Source of the DNA: Sparassis latifolia
Lineage: Eukaryota; Basidiomycota; Agaricomycetes; Polyporales; Sparassidaceae
Direction: 5' to 3'
Assembly (NCBI GenBank): GCA_018466975.1
Contig: CM031560.1
Span: 2,232,001 to 2,296,000 of the forward strand
Length of the DNA stretch: 64,000 nucleotides
Positions 45,511 to 57,439 of this stretch are shown one piece after another (position 1 is the first letter of the stretch; each line of letters starts with the position of its first letter). Made by a program: the position numbers and the translations under genes. Under the pieces are notes generated by a model. The model ran no database searches, had not been told where the DNA came from, and saw only the letters and a list, made by a program, of their open reading frames with translations.

Positions 45511-46985
45511 ACGTTCACGACGTCGCAGTTGTGCCGCATTGTATACCAGGTCACTCACATTCATCTACGCTTTGTAATGCTGTTTCTTCTCTTGTAGCAG
45601 GTAACCTATGCAAGGTATCATCTATCAATACCAATTGGGTCTTTACTTTGAGCGCATGAGTAAGTCGCAGATACCTCGGGCGTTGATTCCTGCGGGACGC
45701 AGCAGGATGTTGATTATGTGAAGGTATCTTGCTGACCAGATATACTCATCGTCCCTCTGGACAGCAATGAAGCTCGGTAGAAATTTATGAATTCTCTTGA
45801 GTGGCTGCATTTCATCCTTTGACAGCCCCAGCATTAGTCACCTTCTCGGCGGCCTCAAAGATCATAGCCTCAGCAATAAGGATGCTGGTGGAGCTGAGAA
45901 TTCGACTTCGAGACCGTAAGAGTAGTTCGAAGCACCCAGCCCCTTGTTACCATTCTCACGAGCAGACTGCACCACTCGCTGGAAAAGTGCCAGTGGAGTT
46001 GCCTGAGATGGTACGTCGCTTATCATTCTAGGCACATTCTGCGCTGAATCGACGACGATACGCAGTAACCAACCATCGTCGAGGCATGTTGCCTCTGACG
46101 ATGAGCAAAGAGATTTCCATTTATGCCGAACACGTCGTCCATAGTTTGGACAGCAGAAGACTACATTGATGGGCGATGTATATTATTCAATGTGACATCA
46201 TGATTACTTATCGCTCAGAAACAGTCTCCGAGGTACTACCGTTACCTCTGCCGGCGAAGGAAGCTTCCTATCTATGTGACTTTGCTGACCATGTGAGTTG
46301 CACTGCAGCGTGTCCTTTGTGGCGTTGGCGATATGCTTGGAAGGTATTGACACAGGATATACGGTGCTCAGCTGGTCATTGTCCCGCACGCCATGCTACC
46401 TGAAGAGCAGGAAGAATAACGACCCTCAGTTATCACCAGTCCTACGAGAAGCGAAGGGCTCCACAGAGAAGTGATGCATCCTGGTTAGTTCAGTTAGTGA
46501 TCCTCCATGCCCTTCCAGTCTAGATCGAGGAGAATAGTTTGCGGGAGAGCTGCATTGCATACTCGGGTCCGGATAGCTTGCATTTTAAGCATCTTCACTC
46601 CATGTCGTTCACCCGTCCTCGCCTTTTGTTCCGCTCGCGCCAGTAACTTTCAGAGATGGAGCTCGGCGAAGCAACCTTGCATTTCCATTCCATAGCTCCC
46701 TGGTGCGTCCCTGGCAAGATCAGAATACGTTCATCGTCTGATTCGAGTTCCATAGCAATGCAGTTTTCGTTACAGGTAGCGTTGTCAGTATGGTCATGAG
46801 CGTAATTTTGGTCGCAGTCATATTCGAAGTGTTTCTACCGCGACTGGCATCGTACGTACTCTAGTCACCATGAGACAAATATTATTTTGAAATGGCTTAC
46901 CGGGAGTCATAGAGTCAAAAGAGCTGCTTGGCCCGTTGTTGGAGGTGTATGTCTCCATCTTCTACGCGCTGTGCGCATCTGATTT
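45511..46985. other. Intergenic downstream of CDC37
   Basis: No family recognised. A minus frame at 45643..45834 ends with a lysine and has no motif. Frames at 46176..46403 and 46507..46695 are short. Confidence 0.35.
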
Positions 46986-47945
46986 ATCCTCCAGTGCTGT
47001 GTTGTCCTCCTCGCCTGCGCTCTAGATGTCAATATTGAACTCATTTCCCTGATCGAATCGCTGTGGCCACTTGAAGGCGATGAGCCATCGGCTGGATATG
47101 TGCGTAATGGTCCGTTAGCAGTCCCGAATCGCATGAGCGTGATAGACAGTAAGTAGGGATTCATCTTGTCTTGAATTAAATTACTCAAAATTTTGTCGCC
47201 AGCTTATAGTACTTGTGAGTATGATTTTCTAGTCGCGCAGTCTTCTCGTCTGAGCTTCGCTGTCCAATAGGCTATAATATTGAGGTTTGTTATTGTCAAA
47301 TCGCGTTGGTCCCTTACATCATAGTATAATTGTTCCAGCTCATTGCGACAACAGTCCTGCAAGCGGTCATTATGCACACATGCAGTCAGACCCTCTTCCC
47401 CCATATGCAGTCAAGGTCAAAATTTGCTATCACTCTGTCACTGCTTATTCAACTGCGTGAGTCCATTTTCTCATCTCTTCATTACACTCATTGTCCTCGT
47501 GTCGTGATGCTGAACCTTGGGCTGCAGCAATGACTGTCCTGTATGCAATGCTTCTCGGAAACAAGGTAGACAAGACAGACCACATCATCTTGCGTGTGTT
47601 CGATGGCATGTTGTATACGGAGTCTTTGTTCGCTGTCTGCTGTACGGTTGTGTGCGCGGTAAGACGTGCCATTACACCGTGAGATGGCTCATAGCTCACA
47701 GTTACTGCAGGAGAAGATTGGGGAGGAACTTCGCAACACCCAGTATTTGAGTCTTGCATTCTCGAAAGGTTGATTGCCTCCTTACGCATTTGCGTCATGA
47801 TCACTGACCGTGCACTGCGTGCTACCGCAGGTATCTTCGTGAGTACCTTCATCACGAACCTCCTTATGCTGGCGAACTTCCGCTGGTTCCTCTCTTCAGT
47901 AAGCATCAGCACTGTCTTCTTCCCACGCAAGTGTCTCCGAGTCTA
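46986..47945 (+). pseudogene. Possible decayed or unresolved membrane-protein gene
   Basis: Coding-like segments follow each other on the plus strand: about 47025..47151 (VNIELISLIESLWPLEGDEPS, then a GTAAGT donor), 47337..47395 (LIATTVLQAVIMHTCSQTL), 47520..47680 (YAMLLGNKV, then LYTESLFAVCCTVVCAV) and 47829..47900 (GIFVSTFITNLLMLANF). The hydrophobic segments look like membrane helices and the spacing suits several 50-bp introns. This recalls the multi-helix DUF6533/DUF6534-type proteins that are numerous in mushrooms, but no diagnostic motif is seen and I could not chain the exons without stops. Either the model is unresolved or the gene is decaying. Confidence 0.25.
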
Positions 47946-48706
47946 ACGCTATTACTTATGGTGCAGCCTGGTATTCTGTAAGTTTTTCAAGCATCGTAAC
48001 TTATCCTGCGCTGAGTGCGGTGCTAGGGCCCTCGTCGCCCATGGTGTTCTCATGAAGGGGTACATGCTTGTCTTAGTGTTCATCACTAAATGGCTGCCCG
48101 TCGGTAGGGTGGACCTTCCGCCACCGCTGAATGTCAAGTGTATGCAGGATCTCTATGTCTAAACAGGACTCTCACAAGGGTGAGTGCAGATAGTCATTTC
48201 ATTCTGGCCTTGATTTAGCTGATTGTCTGTACGCGTTATCACAGCGCATAGTGGCGGGGAGATGATGTCATGTAGAAGCCCTGGCTGTGATGCAGTGGGC
48301 CCATCAATGTATTTCCCGCGTCATGTGTATATTGTTACCTCCTCTGATCCAATTTTTGCGTATAATGGCTGTAGATTGCATATCTGTCGTATGAGAGACT
48401 GAGACCATGAGATGCTGACATTCTGCCATCCTGCTTTGTTCGGACAACTGAGTGCTCGGGCAGTGTGTCAGCACGACTCGGACATGTTCTGATAAGGCAT
48501 CTGCGAGAGTCCACCAGAATCGTCATCCGCAGGTAGTCTTGCCCAGTTTCTGTCGGCACGGCGTTAAAGGGAACACGAGCCTGAGGAAAAGTTTACTCGG
48601 GGTCGAAGAGAACGAGAAAGAGCGACTAACGCCATCATTCTATACATGCAATTCGTGATCACAGCAATATAGAGCGCGGAACAGCCATGCAGGAGCGTGC
48701 TCACCG
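47946..48706. other. 3' flank of the p34-like gene
   Basis: No gene recognised; short frames only. Confidence 0.4.
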
Positions 48707-50285
48707 TCACGAGTGTTCGTGCTCGTCATCTCGGTCCGCCTGTAGCCCGTACACGAGCCCGAGCGCAACGCGCGCAGCCGCGCGCCTTCGCTCGTCCTCG
48801 TTCTGCATCCCCGCTATCTCTTCCTTCATATTGTGCAAGGCACCCAGTACGCGCGAAAGGTCGAAGGGGGACATCTCGAACTCATCGTCGTCAGCATCAT
48901 GCTCGAACGGATGGTCTTCGTCAGCAGAGCTCCCCGTCGACGCTCCTCGGCGCAGGTTGGGCGACGTACCCGGGAGGGACGATACGGCAGGGGAGCCAAA
49001 GATTCGACGTGAGGTTTCTGCTATTTCTGCATGGGAGGGCAGGTCTGGATCGTTCTCGTAGTCGTCCTGGTCGATACTCTCGTAATGTCCGTTGCTGATG
49101 TCAGAGCCCGACGCTAGCGAGCGATATGACGCGCCGGTGTCCATCGGAACCAGTCCCCGAGAGTCATAGACGTCTGACAGCTGCCGCGGCGGTGCAGACA
49201 CGAACTCGGTGAAGTCATCGTCGAACCCGTACTCCTCCGCGGTCGGCGTGACGATTGTCGGCGTCGCGACCTCGAGCGGGCGGTCAGACCACATTGCGTG
49301 TTCGGACGCGCCCCACGCGGCCGCATGGCCCGTCGCGCGGTCCTCGTCCGCCTCGTCGAGCCACCGTTCGAGCTCCTCCATCTCGCGCTGCATCCGGCTC
49401 TTGCGCTCGTTGCGCGGCGAGCTCGTCTGAGCATGCTCGCTCGCGCCAGCGTCCGAGATGAGCGCGCGCAAGCCGTCGTCCTCTTCCTCGTCGCGTGCCC
49501 AGTCGAGGAGCTCGCGCGCGCGGCTCCTACGCTGGCGCGTCGAGTCGGACTGCACGAGCGAGGGCCACATGATCGTGCTCAGAGCGTCGACGACGCGGGG
49601 GAGACCGGGGATGCCTGGGCGCACGGTAGATAAGATAAGCTGCGTGCAGACGGTCAGTGGAGGAGAAGATGGCGTCCTGACCTTCGTCTTCATCGTCTAA
49701 TACTCGTCCCGAATCCTGGGTCGGCTTCCGGGCACTGCGGTCGCCTTCGATGAATTCGAACCCGTGCGACGACAGGAATTCGTCGAGGCCGTCGTCTTCG
49801 TCCGCGTTCGCCTTTGCTGTGTTCCCATCAAACCTCACAGCAAGTGTAACTTCGGGATCATAGTATTCCAGACTCTTGGCAATGTCGGGGACATGTTCCC
49901 TGTACGGCTGAACGGACGCGTCAGAACGAACGCCAGGCAGCCAGGACAAAGACATGACATACCTCGCCGTGTGCCCAGACATATATCACAGCAGGAACGC
50001 CCACAGCATGGTGCGATCTAAAGTCCTGAAACACACGCGTCTCAAAGTGAACGTCGGCGGTGTAGTACTTGTTTGCGATCGTCCACGGGATGCTATTACT
50101 GGCGAGGTCGGCGGAAGACAGGTCGGACACGTTCGCAATGGATAGGCCCTTTACGCCTGAATGATGGTTCGGAGAAGGTAGTTTGAGAGCCAAATCTGGT
50201 GAGAGAACATACGTTGCACGAACTGCTGGCCTTGCTCCATAGTTGAGGAGATCACGAGGATGCGGCATCCAGCTGCGTCCGCCAT
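48707..50285 (-). CDS. Alpha/gamma-adaptin-binding protein p34-like (AAGAB/Irc6 family)
   Basis: Chaperone-like regulator of clathrin adaptor assembly with a degenerate small-GTPase fold. Exons 50213..50285, 49963..50156, 49682..49907 and 48707..49614 give 466 aa. Family landmarks: the N-terminal strand CRILVISS, then SNSIPWTIANKYYTADVHF at about 50-70, DPEVTLAVRFDG near 115, the short FLSSHGFEFIE at about 140, and GIPGLPRVVDALSTIMWPS after the third intron. The remaining 270 residues are disordered, acidic and Ser-rich with an ERKSRMQREMEELERWL helix, longer than in animals. The end GLVYGLQADRDDE is amphipathic. The intron 49615..49681 removes 67 bp that would otherwise read through in another frame. 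Assignment rests on these motifs; confidence is good. Confidence 0.82.
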
Positions 50286-51027
50286 TGCAACCTCTCTGTG
50301 GTGACTTGGTTGGAAATTTTACAGAGTATTCAACGAGATGAAAACTCACAATATCCGGCGCTTTGTTTTACGATGTGTGGTGGAAGAGTGAATGAGCCCC
50401 TGCAAGTAGATCTGACACCGAGATCAAGTGGCAGAACATGGGCGTCTATCTCCGCCTCTCAAGCGCCCATGACTAGATTACTATGACTGCATTGGCGGCA
50501 GCCAACGCGAATCTTCCCCTCGCGATTGAGACTCTACTGTCTATTGCCACCTGCTTTGCTTTTGCTCATTACTTCCAAGAAATATGGATGCAATTTGTCT
50601 GAATTGATTCTAGCTGTTTTCTATGCTAAGATCTCGGTTCTGTCACCTGTGCGGCGGCAAGATTCATACCCTCACCTGGATATTGAAGCTACTAGCTTCT
50701 TCGTAACCGTTCTGTTCCAACTCTCTTCAGTGGATATGGCCGCTGCCTTTTAAGCATCGTCTCTGCTGGGTGTTGAGGTGTACTGTTCATCTCATGTGAT
50801 CGTGATGCCGAGGGATAGCTGCTACTTCTGCCATGCCGAATCTTCCGCGACTCACCCGCAGCTTCCGCGCCATCTCACTGACACACAGTGGCGTCAGAGG
50901 CCTCCCAAATCACGACAACCTGTGCGATCTCTTCTCGTCGCTGTCTATGTCATCTTCCCCGGGTTACCGCGCTGCGATGGCTGACCGAGATTGCTTAGAA
51001 ATCCCTGAGAGTATTACCCCATGGTGG
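50286..51027. other. Divergent promoter, p34-like and CmcJ-like genes
   Basis: Separates opposite start codons at 50285 and 51116. Only short frames are present (50298..50486, 50526..50753). Confidence 0.4.
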
Positions 51028-51033
51028 TATAAA
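51028..51033 (+). promoter_or_regulatory. TATA box of the CmcJ-like gene
   Basis: TATAAA 88 bp upstream of the ATG at 51116, in ggtggtataaaggg. Confidence 0.55.
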
Positions 51034-51115
51034 GGGAGGAAAGATTGCGGGGACTTGCAATTGAGCATATCCACAGTTCTAAGCCTTCTCTAATCCAGCA
51101 CTACTAGTACTCGCA

Positions 51116-52057
51116 ATGGCTACCGCTGCAGTCCTCGCTCCCCACGACGTCCCGACCACGCTCAACTACTACAAAGCAATCGGCAATGAGCCTGCCTACC
51201 AGTACGTGAGCTCTCCGCCCGAGGGCAAGCCTCGAAACAACCTCGACAACGACTCGCATCCCGCTGTCATCCACGACCTGCGCGGCAAGGAGGACACCGT
51301 CTCCCTCGACACCACCGGCTTTCAGTTCGTCAACTACCCCAGTGCGGAGAAGGAGTTTGTCGACGAAGAGGCGATCACGACGAAGTACTATGCAGAGGTG
51401 GAGGATTTGTTGAAGAAGTTCACGGGCGGGAAGCGTGTCTTCATCTTTGACCACACTATCAGGTGAGTTGCCTGGTTCGATCCTCTGTGCTGCACACTGA
51501 CATATTCCCCCAGGCGCAAGCCTCAGGATAACCCCGACCGGGATGGTCTGGCTCGTGGCCCAGTGGTAGGTCACCTGCTCTCTGTGATTTATACCAGTCG
51601 TCATTGACCCCGTACACAGGAACGTGTCCACATCGACCAGACGTTTCAGGCGAGCATTAATCGCGTGCACTACCACCTCGGGGACGAGGCGGAGCGCCTG
51701 CTGCAGGGCCGCGTCCGCATCATCAACGTCTGGCGGCCGATCGGAGCCCCCGTCGCGCACAAGCCGCTCGCCGTCTCGGACTGGCGCAAGCTCGACCTGA
51801 ACGACCTCGTCCCCACCCGCCTTATCTACCCGCACCGCGAGGGTAGCACCTTCAGCGTGCGCTACAACCCGAACCACCGCTGGCACTACCTCTCCGGCCA
51901 GACCCCCGACGAGGTGCTGCTTATCAAGTGCTATGACTCCTTCGAGGATCGCGCCCGCCTGACGCCCCACACTGCGTTCACGGATAAGTCGAGCCCGCCG
52001 GAGGCGCCAACTCGAGAGTCGATCGAAGTGAGGGTGCTGGTGTTCGACAACGAGTAG
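51116..52057 (+). CDS. CmcJ/AsaB-like (GA4 desaturase family) enzyme
   Basis: Member of the fungal family named after the cephamycin 7-alpha-methoxylation subunit CmcJ, AsaB and GA4 desaturase; most members are uncharacterised and some modify secondary metabolites. Exons 51116..51462, 51514..51565 and 51620..52057 give 278 aa. Visible family signatures are the RVFIFDHTIRR segment, a VHIDQTFQASINRV stretch with its His-x-Asp, and IINVWRPIGAPV followed by KPLAVSDW, then WHYLSGQTPDEVLLIKCYDS and TPHTAF. His and Asp in the VHIDQ and TPHTAF stretches are candidate metal ligands, as in 2-oxoglutarate oxygenases. Codons are strongly C/G-ending, like the GPI gene, suggesting high expression. No biosynthetic cluster surrounds it. 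Confidence 0.88.
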
Positions 52058-52351
52058 ATGTGCCCCTCCAGGTGTATGATATTCATGTCTGATATCGGCT
52101 CTATATGTAGTCCTAGTATTGCTTTGGATGTGGCTTTAGGAAATATTATGTCGACCATGTAGAGTATGGTTTACGATGTAGGTGGCGAAGCTGTGTTTCT
52201 GAAAGTGTCGCATAAAATCTACTCCATCTCAGGTGCTCTAGTGCTCAATGGAGGCTTCCCCGCTACAGCGAATCTACACCATGCAGGTGGTAGCAATCAG
52301 CATTCGTCTAAGATCATACAAATCTCACTTAAATACTGCTGCACCAAATGC

Positions 52352-53669
52352 TCACGCCCCAACAGTGCCCACGGCCGATCCCTCCAACCCATTCGCATAC
52401 TGGAACTCGCCAGAGTTCTCATACTATCGGCACGTCAGCATCACACACAATCGCCGCATAACACAAGCACTCACCTCCCACATATCAATCGCGACCTCGC
52501 AGCTCTCGCGGACGACACGCGGCGCGTCCGTGCGCCGCATCCACTGCTTGAGGTGCGGGAGGACCTCGGGCGTCGCGATCCCGCCGAGTGCCTCCGCGGC
52601 CTCGTGCCGCACCATCTCGGACTCGTGTGGATTCTCGAGCACGGCGAGCAGGAGGGCACCGAATGCGCCGAGAGAAGCTGGCCAAAGACGAACGCGATCT
52701 CGTGCCTGTAAGGAGGGTCATACGGATTGCAAGTGGTCAGCCACTGGCTTCAGAGGACATGACGTTAGACGCACTTGAAGAGCGCGCTGTCGTCTGAGAA
52801 CCCCGCTGCGAGCGCGTCGACCGCGGCTGGAGTGCCGATGTTCCGCAGGGCGAACATGGCGCGGTATCTCTCGAACAGAGAGCGATTTTTGTCGAGCAGC
52901 GTGGCTCGCAGAGAGGCAATATTCGAATCGGATGTATTTTCTGGAGCGGCCTTGCCGGACAGAAGACGCGAACTTGGTGGGGCAGGGTCTATCGACGTGT
53001 ATGTCCTCCAATGTCGGGATTAGCTTCGCACACGCGAGGGTCACGCGAGGGAGACTTACTGTTCCTCAGTGGGCCGGACGCTTGCCCAATGTTTTCGCCC
53101 TTCCTCAGAGTTGTCCCATTCAATTTTAGCTAGCGCGATCTCACAGGTCTCCCTGACGCTGCGATTTGGGTCCGACATATATTTTTTCAGGATGTTCACT
53201 GAGGAAGTCGAGGATAGCGCGCCCATCGCCTCAGCCGCCTTTGTGGATTTTTATTGGCTGAGCGGCAGTTCGCTAGAGGAGGGCAGGATGGTCACTTACG
53301 AACCTCATGTCTGACCATCGGGTCTTCCTTCTCGTCCGATAGCACAGTCTCAAGAATAGGAAGAGCAGACATGTTCTTCATCTGTCCGAGGCAATAGGCG
53401 AGCTCGTGCTTTAGCAACGTGCTGTCGTCCGAGAACCCTGCATCACGCCCGAGAAGTAAACATGTCAGGAGGTACTACTGTATTTCTCAGAAGATGTGTA
53501 ACGAAATCGAAAGCACACCTTTTGAGATGATATTTACTGCCTCATCAGTCTTCAGTGCCTTCAGCGTGAACAACGCTCTAAACCTGCTATGCAGAGGTAT
53601 ATTACCGGTGGCGTTGAGCAGGGACGCTTCGAGAACAGATAGGTTCGATGAGGAGCTGTCGAGGACCAT
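52352..53669 (-). CDS. LIA1: Deoxyhypusine hydroxylase, HEAT-repeat di-iron enzyme (apparent frameshift)
   Basis: Completes hypusine on translation factor eIF5A. Exons 53519..53669, 53304..53437, 53060..53238, 52775..53005, 52475..52705 and 52352..52423; about 332 aa once the frame is corrected. The four His-Glu pairs that bind the di-iron centre are all present: [10 protein letters not shown], (H)EAAEAMGAL split by an intron, [10 protein letters not shown] and [10 protein letters not shown], spread over two halves of HEAT repeats joined by a variable linker. In exon 52475..52705 the frame after SAHSVP breaks by one base; the family continuation LLAVLENP lies one frame over, at about 52650. 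The ATG at 53669 is preferred over one 66 bp upstream because it matches the usual short N-terminus. The 295-bp 3' gap faces the CmcJ-like gene. Confidence 0.9.
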
Positions 53670-53910
53670 GGTAGTGCGGTGAGTGTTCGGAACGAAGTAG
53701 AGATCAAGTTGGACGAGGTCACGGTGGATGGACATCGACCGGAGTGAGCAAGTCTAGATTAGATTAGATCGGCAATTTTTGAGAGATAAGATCGGCTAAT
53801 TCTCTCAAGGCAAATCCGTGCACGCTTGCACCTCCTGATATTTCGCCAAAATTTGTGCCTTTACGGAGAGCTATAATATACCTGTCCCCTACTTCTGAGT
53901 GTCACACGAA

Positions 53911-54824
53911 ATGCCGAAGTCAAAAAGGTCGAAACTCGGTAAGACCTCTTTGATAAGGCGGGTTCATTGCTAACCTCTTACCACCGTAAACAGTATCGCT
54001 GACCAAGGTCGCGAAGAAGACAAGGGAGCAGAAGAACGCGCTGCTGAAAGAAGTTCAAGAAAATGCCGATAAATGGCAATACTGCTGGCTGTTCGAGGTC
54101 GGGAACATGCGCAACTCGCATCTAAAAACCGTGCGGAGATTATGGAAGGAGTGAGTCCATCGTGCACTTTCTTGTGTGTAGTCATACTGATCAGAAGGCA
54201 GCTCCGCGCGGATATTCTTTGGGAGGGGGGCCGTGATGGCCAAGGCACTCGGGACAACACCCGCGGAGGAGCACCGTGTGGGATTACACAAACTAGCGAA
54301 GGTATGCCTTGCTTGCCCTCCACCCGCTCCGAATTCACCAATGATTGCATTCCCAGCAAATAAAAGGCCAAGTGGGGCTTCTCTTTACCAATTCTCTACC
54401 CGATGAAGTCCTCGGCTGGTTTGCCGACTTCCAACAGCCCGACTTCGCGCGGTCAGGCAACCAGGCATCACGCACTGTCGTACTCCCGGCAGGACCCATC
54501 ATGCAACAGCATTCCTCACCACCAGAACCCTTTCCGCACAATGAGGAGCCGCAGTTGCGCAAGCTCGGATTACGCACGAGCATGAACCGCGGCGTGCCCA
54601 CGCTGGAGACCGCGCATACTGTGTGCGAGAAAGGCAAGGTATTGACGTCTGAGCAGGCGCAATTGCTGAAGCTCGTTGGCATCAAGATGGTAGTGTTCAG
54701 GGTGGGCTTGAGGGTGAGGTGGGAGTCTGCGAGTGGCGAGACGGTGCAAATAGACGGACATGAGGTTGAGGGGACTGATGGGGAAGGACACGAAGGTCCG
54801 GGGGATGATGAGATGAGTGAGTAG
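53911..54824 (+). CDS. MRT4: Ribosome assembly factor MRT4 (uL10/P0 paralogue)
   Basis: Nucleolar placeholder for ribosomal protein P0 on pre-60S particles, later exchanged during export. Exons 53911..53938, 53994..54150, 54202..54301 and 54357..54824 give 250 aa. The N-terminus MPKSKRSKLVSLTKVAKK is typical, followed by NMRNSHLKTVRR, an RNA-contacting strand, and ARIFFGRGAVMAKALG. The MRT4-specific region has TVVLPAGPI and FPHNEEPQLRKLG, then LTSEQAQLLKLVGI. The P-stalk tail of P0 is absent; instead there is a Gly/Glu-rich acidic end. It shares a 240-bp promoter with the divergent LIA1 gene, and both products act in translation, though shared control is only an inference. Confidence 0.93.
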
Positions 54825-55257
54825 ACCGTTATTTTGTAATTTTCGCTTTACTTCTGTTTTGCGTTGGTAGTTCCTATTCTGTGGTTCTGTGGGATCATGT
54901 TTATACTGATTGCATCCATTGAGAGGCGACGAGTGCTCGGTCTATGTTGGACAATTTTGCAGGCATCAACTTCAGTGGCGCGCTTCTCAATTTTAACATT
55001 GTCTTTGTACTCCAACCAGTGTTCTCTATCCAACCATGATCAGTGGGCGAGATCAAGGGCGGCGGTGCCCAGTGTCAGCCGCTCGAAAGCGTTCATTCAC
55101 GCCGCGCACGGTGACAATACCGAAGGAGGGCGATGAGAAATCAATTCCAGATCCACCGGTGGTTACGGTGAAGACGAATGAGAGTACTTTGGTTCCTTAG
55201 TGAGTCGCTGTAGCGACGGGAGTTGAACGTTGAACATTGAGATCTAGTACGGCAGTA
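54825..55257. other. 3' flank of MRT4
   Basis: No gene recognised between MRT4 and the palindrome; overlapping short frames only. Confidence 0.4.
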
Positions 55258-55443
55258 GTGACTAGTCTCGCAAGCCAGACGATCGTACTGTGCCGCTCCT
55301 CGGCTCCGCCTCGGAGGCTGCCGGACACCAATATGTCGGACGAAAAACCCAGCCAGCACGGAGGCTGCGGTGGGTTTTTCGATCTCCGACATATTGGTTT
55401 TCGGCAGCCTCCGTGCGGTCAACGTCTGGAATCGAGACTAGTA
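55258..55443. repeat. Large imperfect palindrome (foldback)
   Basis: Inverted repeat whose arms begin actagtctcg (55261) and end cgagactagt (about 55440). The inner part is strongest: ggaggctgccg...accaatatgtcgga on the left pairs with tccgacatattggt...cggcagcctcc on the right, and cgaaaaaccca with tgggtttttcg. A loop of about 25 bp lies near 55352..55375. The outer left arm carries about 20 extra bases. No coding role seen. It sits between the convergent MRT4 and coiled-coil genes. Confidence 0.85.
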
Positions 55444-55637
55444 CGGCAGAATATTCCAAAGAGGCAAAGGAGACAAATAACGCGTACACAGAGGACGCGC
55501 AAGTGACGTCACGGTTTCCTCAAGCACCGTTTTTAAGTTAGGAACCGGAACAGTACACATGGCGGAGGAAATTAATCAATAAATCAGACACACCTCTGCA
55601 ACGTACATCGAAAACATAGGTCGTACAACACCGGCAA

Positions 55638-57185
55638 TCATCTCTTCCGTGACACTTTCGCTGTGGTACTCCGCGCGGCGGTTCCAACGCCATTATCGAG
55701 CTTCCGTTTCTTGGCAGATGGCTGAGCTGGCGCAGTGTTACGCTGGTTTCCTCTTGCTTTAGTCGTCGAACTAACAACAGGCTGGGCTACGTAACATCCA
55801 GTAGCATCATCCTGCAAATCGGATCAGCGCTGTGCATCCGAGTTAGAAATTGTACGAGACGGACTTCAGCACTCATCGCGAGCTCGTCTATATCATCATC
55901 CTCGGGCATACGCCTACGTGGACGGTGGTTTAGATGCCCTCGTACCTGATTGCTGCCGTAGTCGCTTTCTTCACCCTCGTCCTCTCCCCACGATCGTGTA
56001 ACTTCCTTCCTCACGGTCTTCCTCTGTGGCCTCGTCGTCCTACTGGTAATCGGCGTCGTAGATTCCTCGGGCTCATACGCTGATCCTGAAGCGTATGACC
56101 CGTCGGATGCGAACCCCTGTTCCTCTGAGTCCTCTTCCTCCTTCACAGGAACTTCTATGACGGCACGAACGTGTCGTCGTACAATTTGCTGCCTCGGGAC
56201 GAACGCTACTCCAGAGTTCCTTGTGATTGCCCGAGGAGTTGCCTTCGAAGCAGTGGAGGCGCTATCAGCAGGGGGGTTACGCTTGGACGGCTGTGTGGAC
56301 ATAGGATCGTGATTAGGTGGCTTGGATGGTGTAACGGCCGTCCTTGACTTGCGCGGAGCAGTGTCTGGAGGTATTCGAGGGGTAGTGCCCTTACGTGTCG
56401 AGGACGGACCGGTGGCAGTATTTGACGATGTCGACGATCGTTTCGTTGTGGTCGATGCTGTATATGGCTCTGCGAGATCTATAGAGTGTGTCTTGGGAGT
56501 AACTGGGCAGAGCGTAGCGTTGGCCTGGGTATTCCACTGGAGGTGAATCAATCCGAGACGCTATGGGAATTAAAAAACCGCAACATACCGCAAGTTGTTC
56601 CGCAACGAGTTCATCGATTCTTGAAGATAATCTGCATCGCTCTTTTTCTGCGCGGAGATATTGTTCCTTCCAGTCGAGAAGCTCCTGGCGTGATGCGTCC
56701 TCGAGGCGCGTAAGCTGCGTCTTCCATTGTTGCACTTCTGCACGTAGATGTTTAATCGTTTCAGCTTGGTGTTTGATCTGTGCGCCGGCGTATATGTACT
56801 ATGCTACCAGAATCATGTGTGACCCAGATGCTCACCGTAAGTTCTGATTTGTCTACCTGAGCAGCACATTGAATATTATAATTGTGAGAAAGAGGAGTTA
56901 CCTCACCGCAGCTTTCCATCCCTCAGCGCGTCGCTGCCAATCCTTCTCCCCAAGCTCGAGTGTGCGCAGCGTCTTCAGTGCGTTGTCCCGTTCCTCACGG
57001 GCTTCAGCCACTTCGGCGTCAGCGCGTTCCAGTTCCCCACGCGCCTGTTCTTCAGCAGTAGCCAACTAAAGCGCAGTTCCAGCTGTGTTTAGCAAATAAA
57101 CGTAGTACAGACATACCGCGAGATTGGTTGCCTTCGATAGGGAGTTCAATGCATCGGTGAGGATGGTAGACGGCAACGGCGGCAT
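55638..57185 (-). CDS. Coiled-coil protein with nuclear localisation signal, unknown function
   Basis: Exons 57117..57185, 56907..57065, 56836..56856, 56589..56777, 55865..56524 and 55638..55811 give 423 aa. Residues 1-23 (MPPLPSTILTDALNSL) are a conserved-looking start. About 24-145 form a long heptad coiled coil (ELERADAEVAEAREERDNAL, then RTLELGEKDW, then EVQQWKTQLTRLED). The middle is disordered, Pro/Thr-rich and acidic. The last exon carries AKKRKLDN, a classical nuclear signal. One exon is 21 bp. I believe relatives exist in other mushrooms but know of no assigned function. The layout (N-terminal coiled coil, basic C-terminus) is shared with shugoshin-like and spindle proteins, which is only a loose analogy. 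Confidence 0.75.
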
Positions 57186-57439
57186 GCTGGTTGCAGACCG
57201 CGTTCGCCAAGCGATGGAGCCTCCCCGTGTGTAAACACGCGTTAAAGAGACGTAAGCAAAAAACCTTAGAAGACTACAAATATTGAAACTCCGCACCTAA
57301 CAAGGTTTATAATAGTTCTGCGGGCCGCCTTTGCGGGTGCATGTTCTTTCCGAAGGGTCGTGGCACCTACCTTCTCTCTGTTTCTCGTCTTGTATCGCAA
57401 CGCCTTCTTTCTACGAGCATCTCAGCTCAGTCTGGTAAA

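Noticed and set aside
51104..51970. 288-codon minus-strand frame
   Set aside because: Antisense to the CmcJ-like gene and crosses its introns; produced by strong third-position bias.
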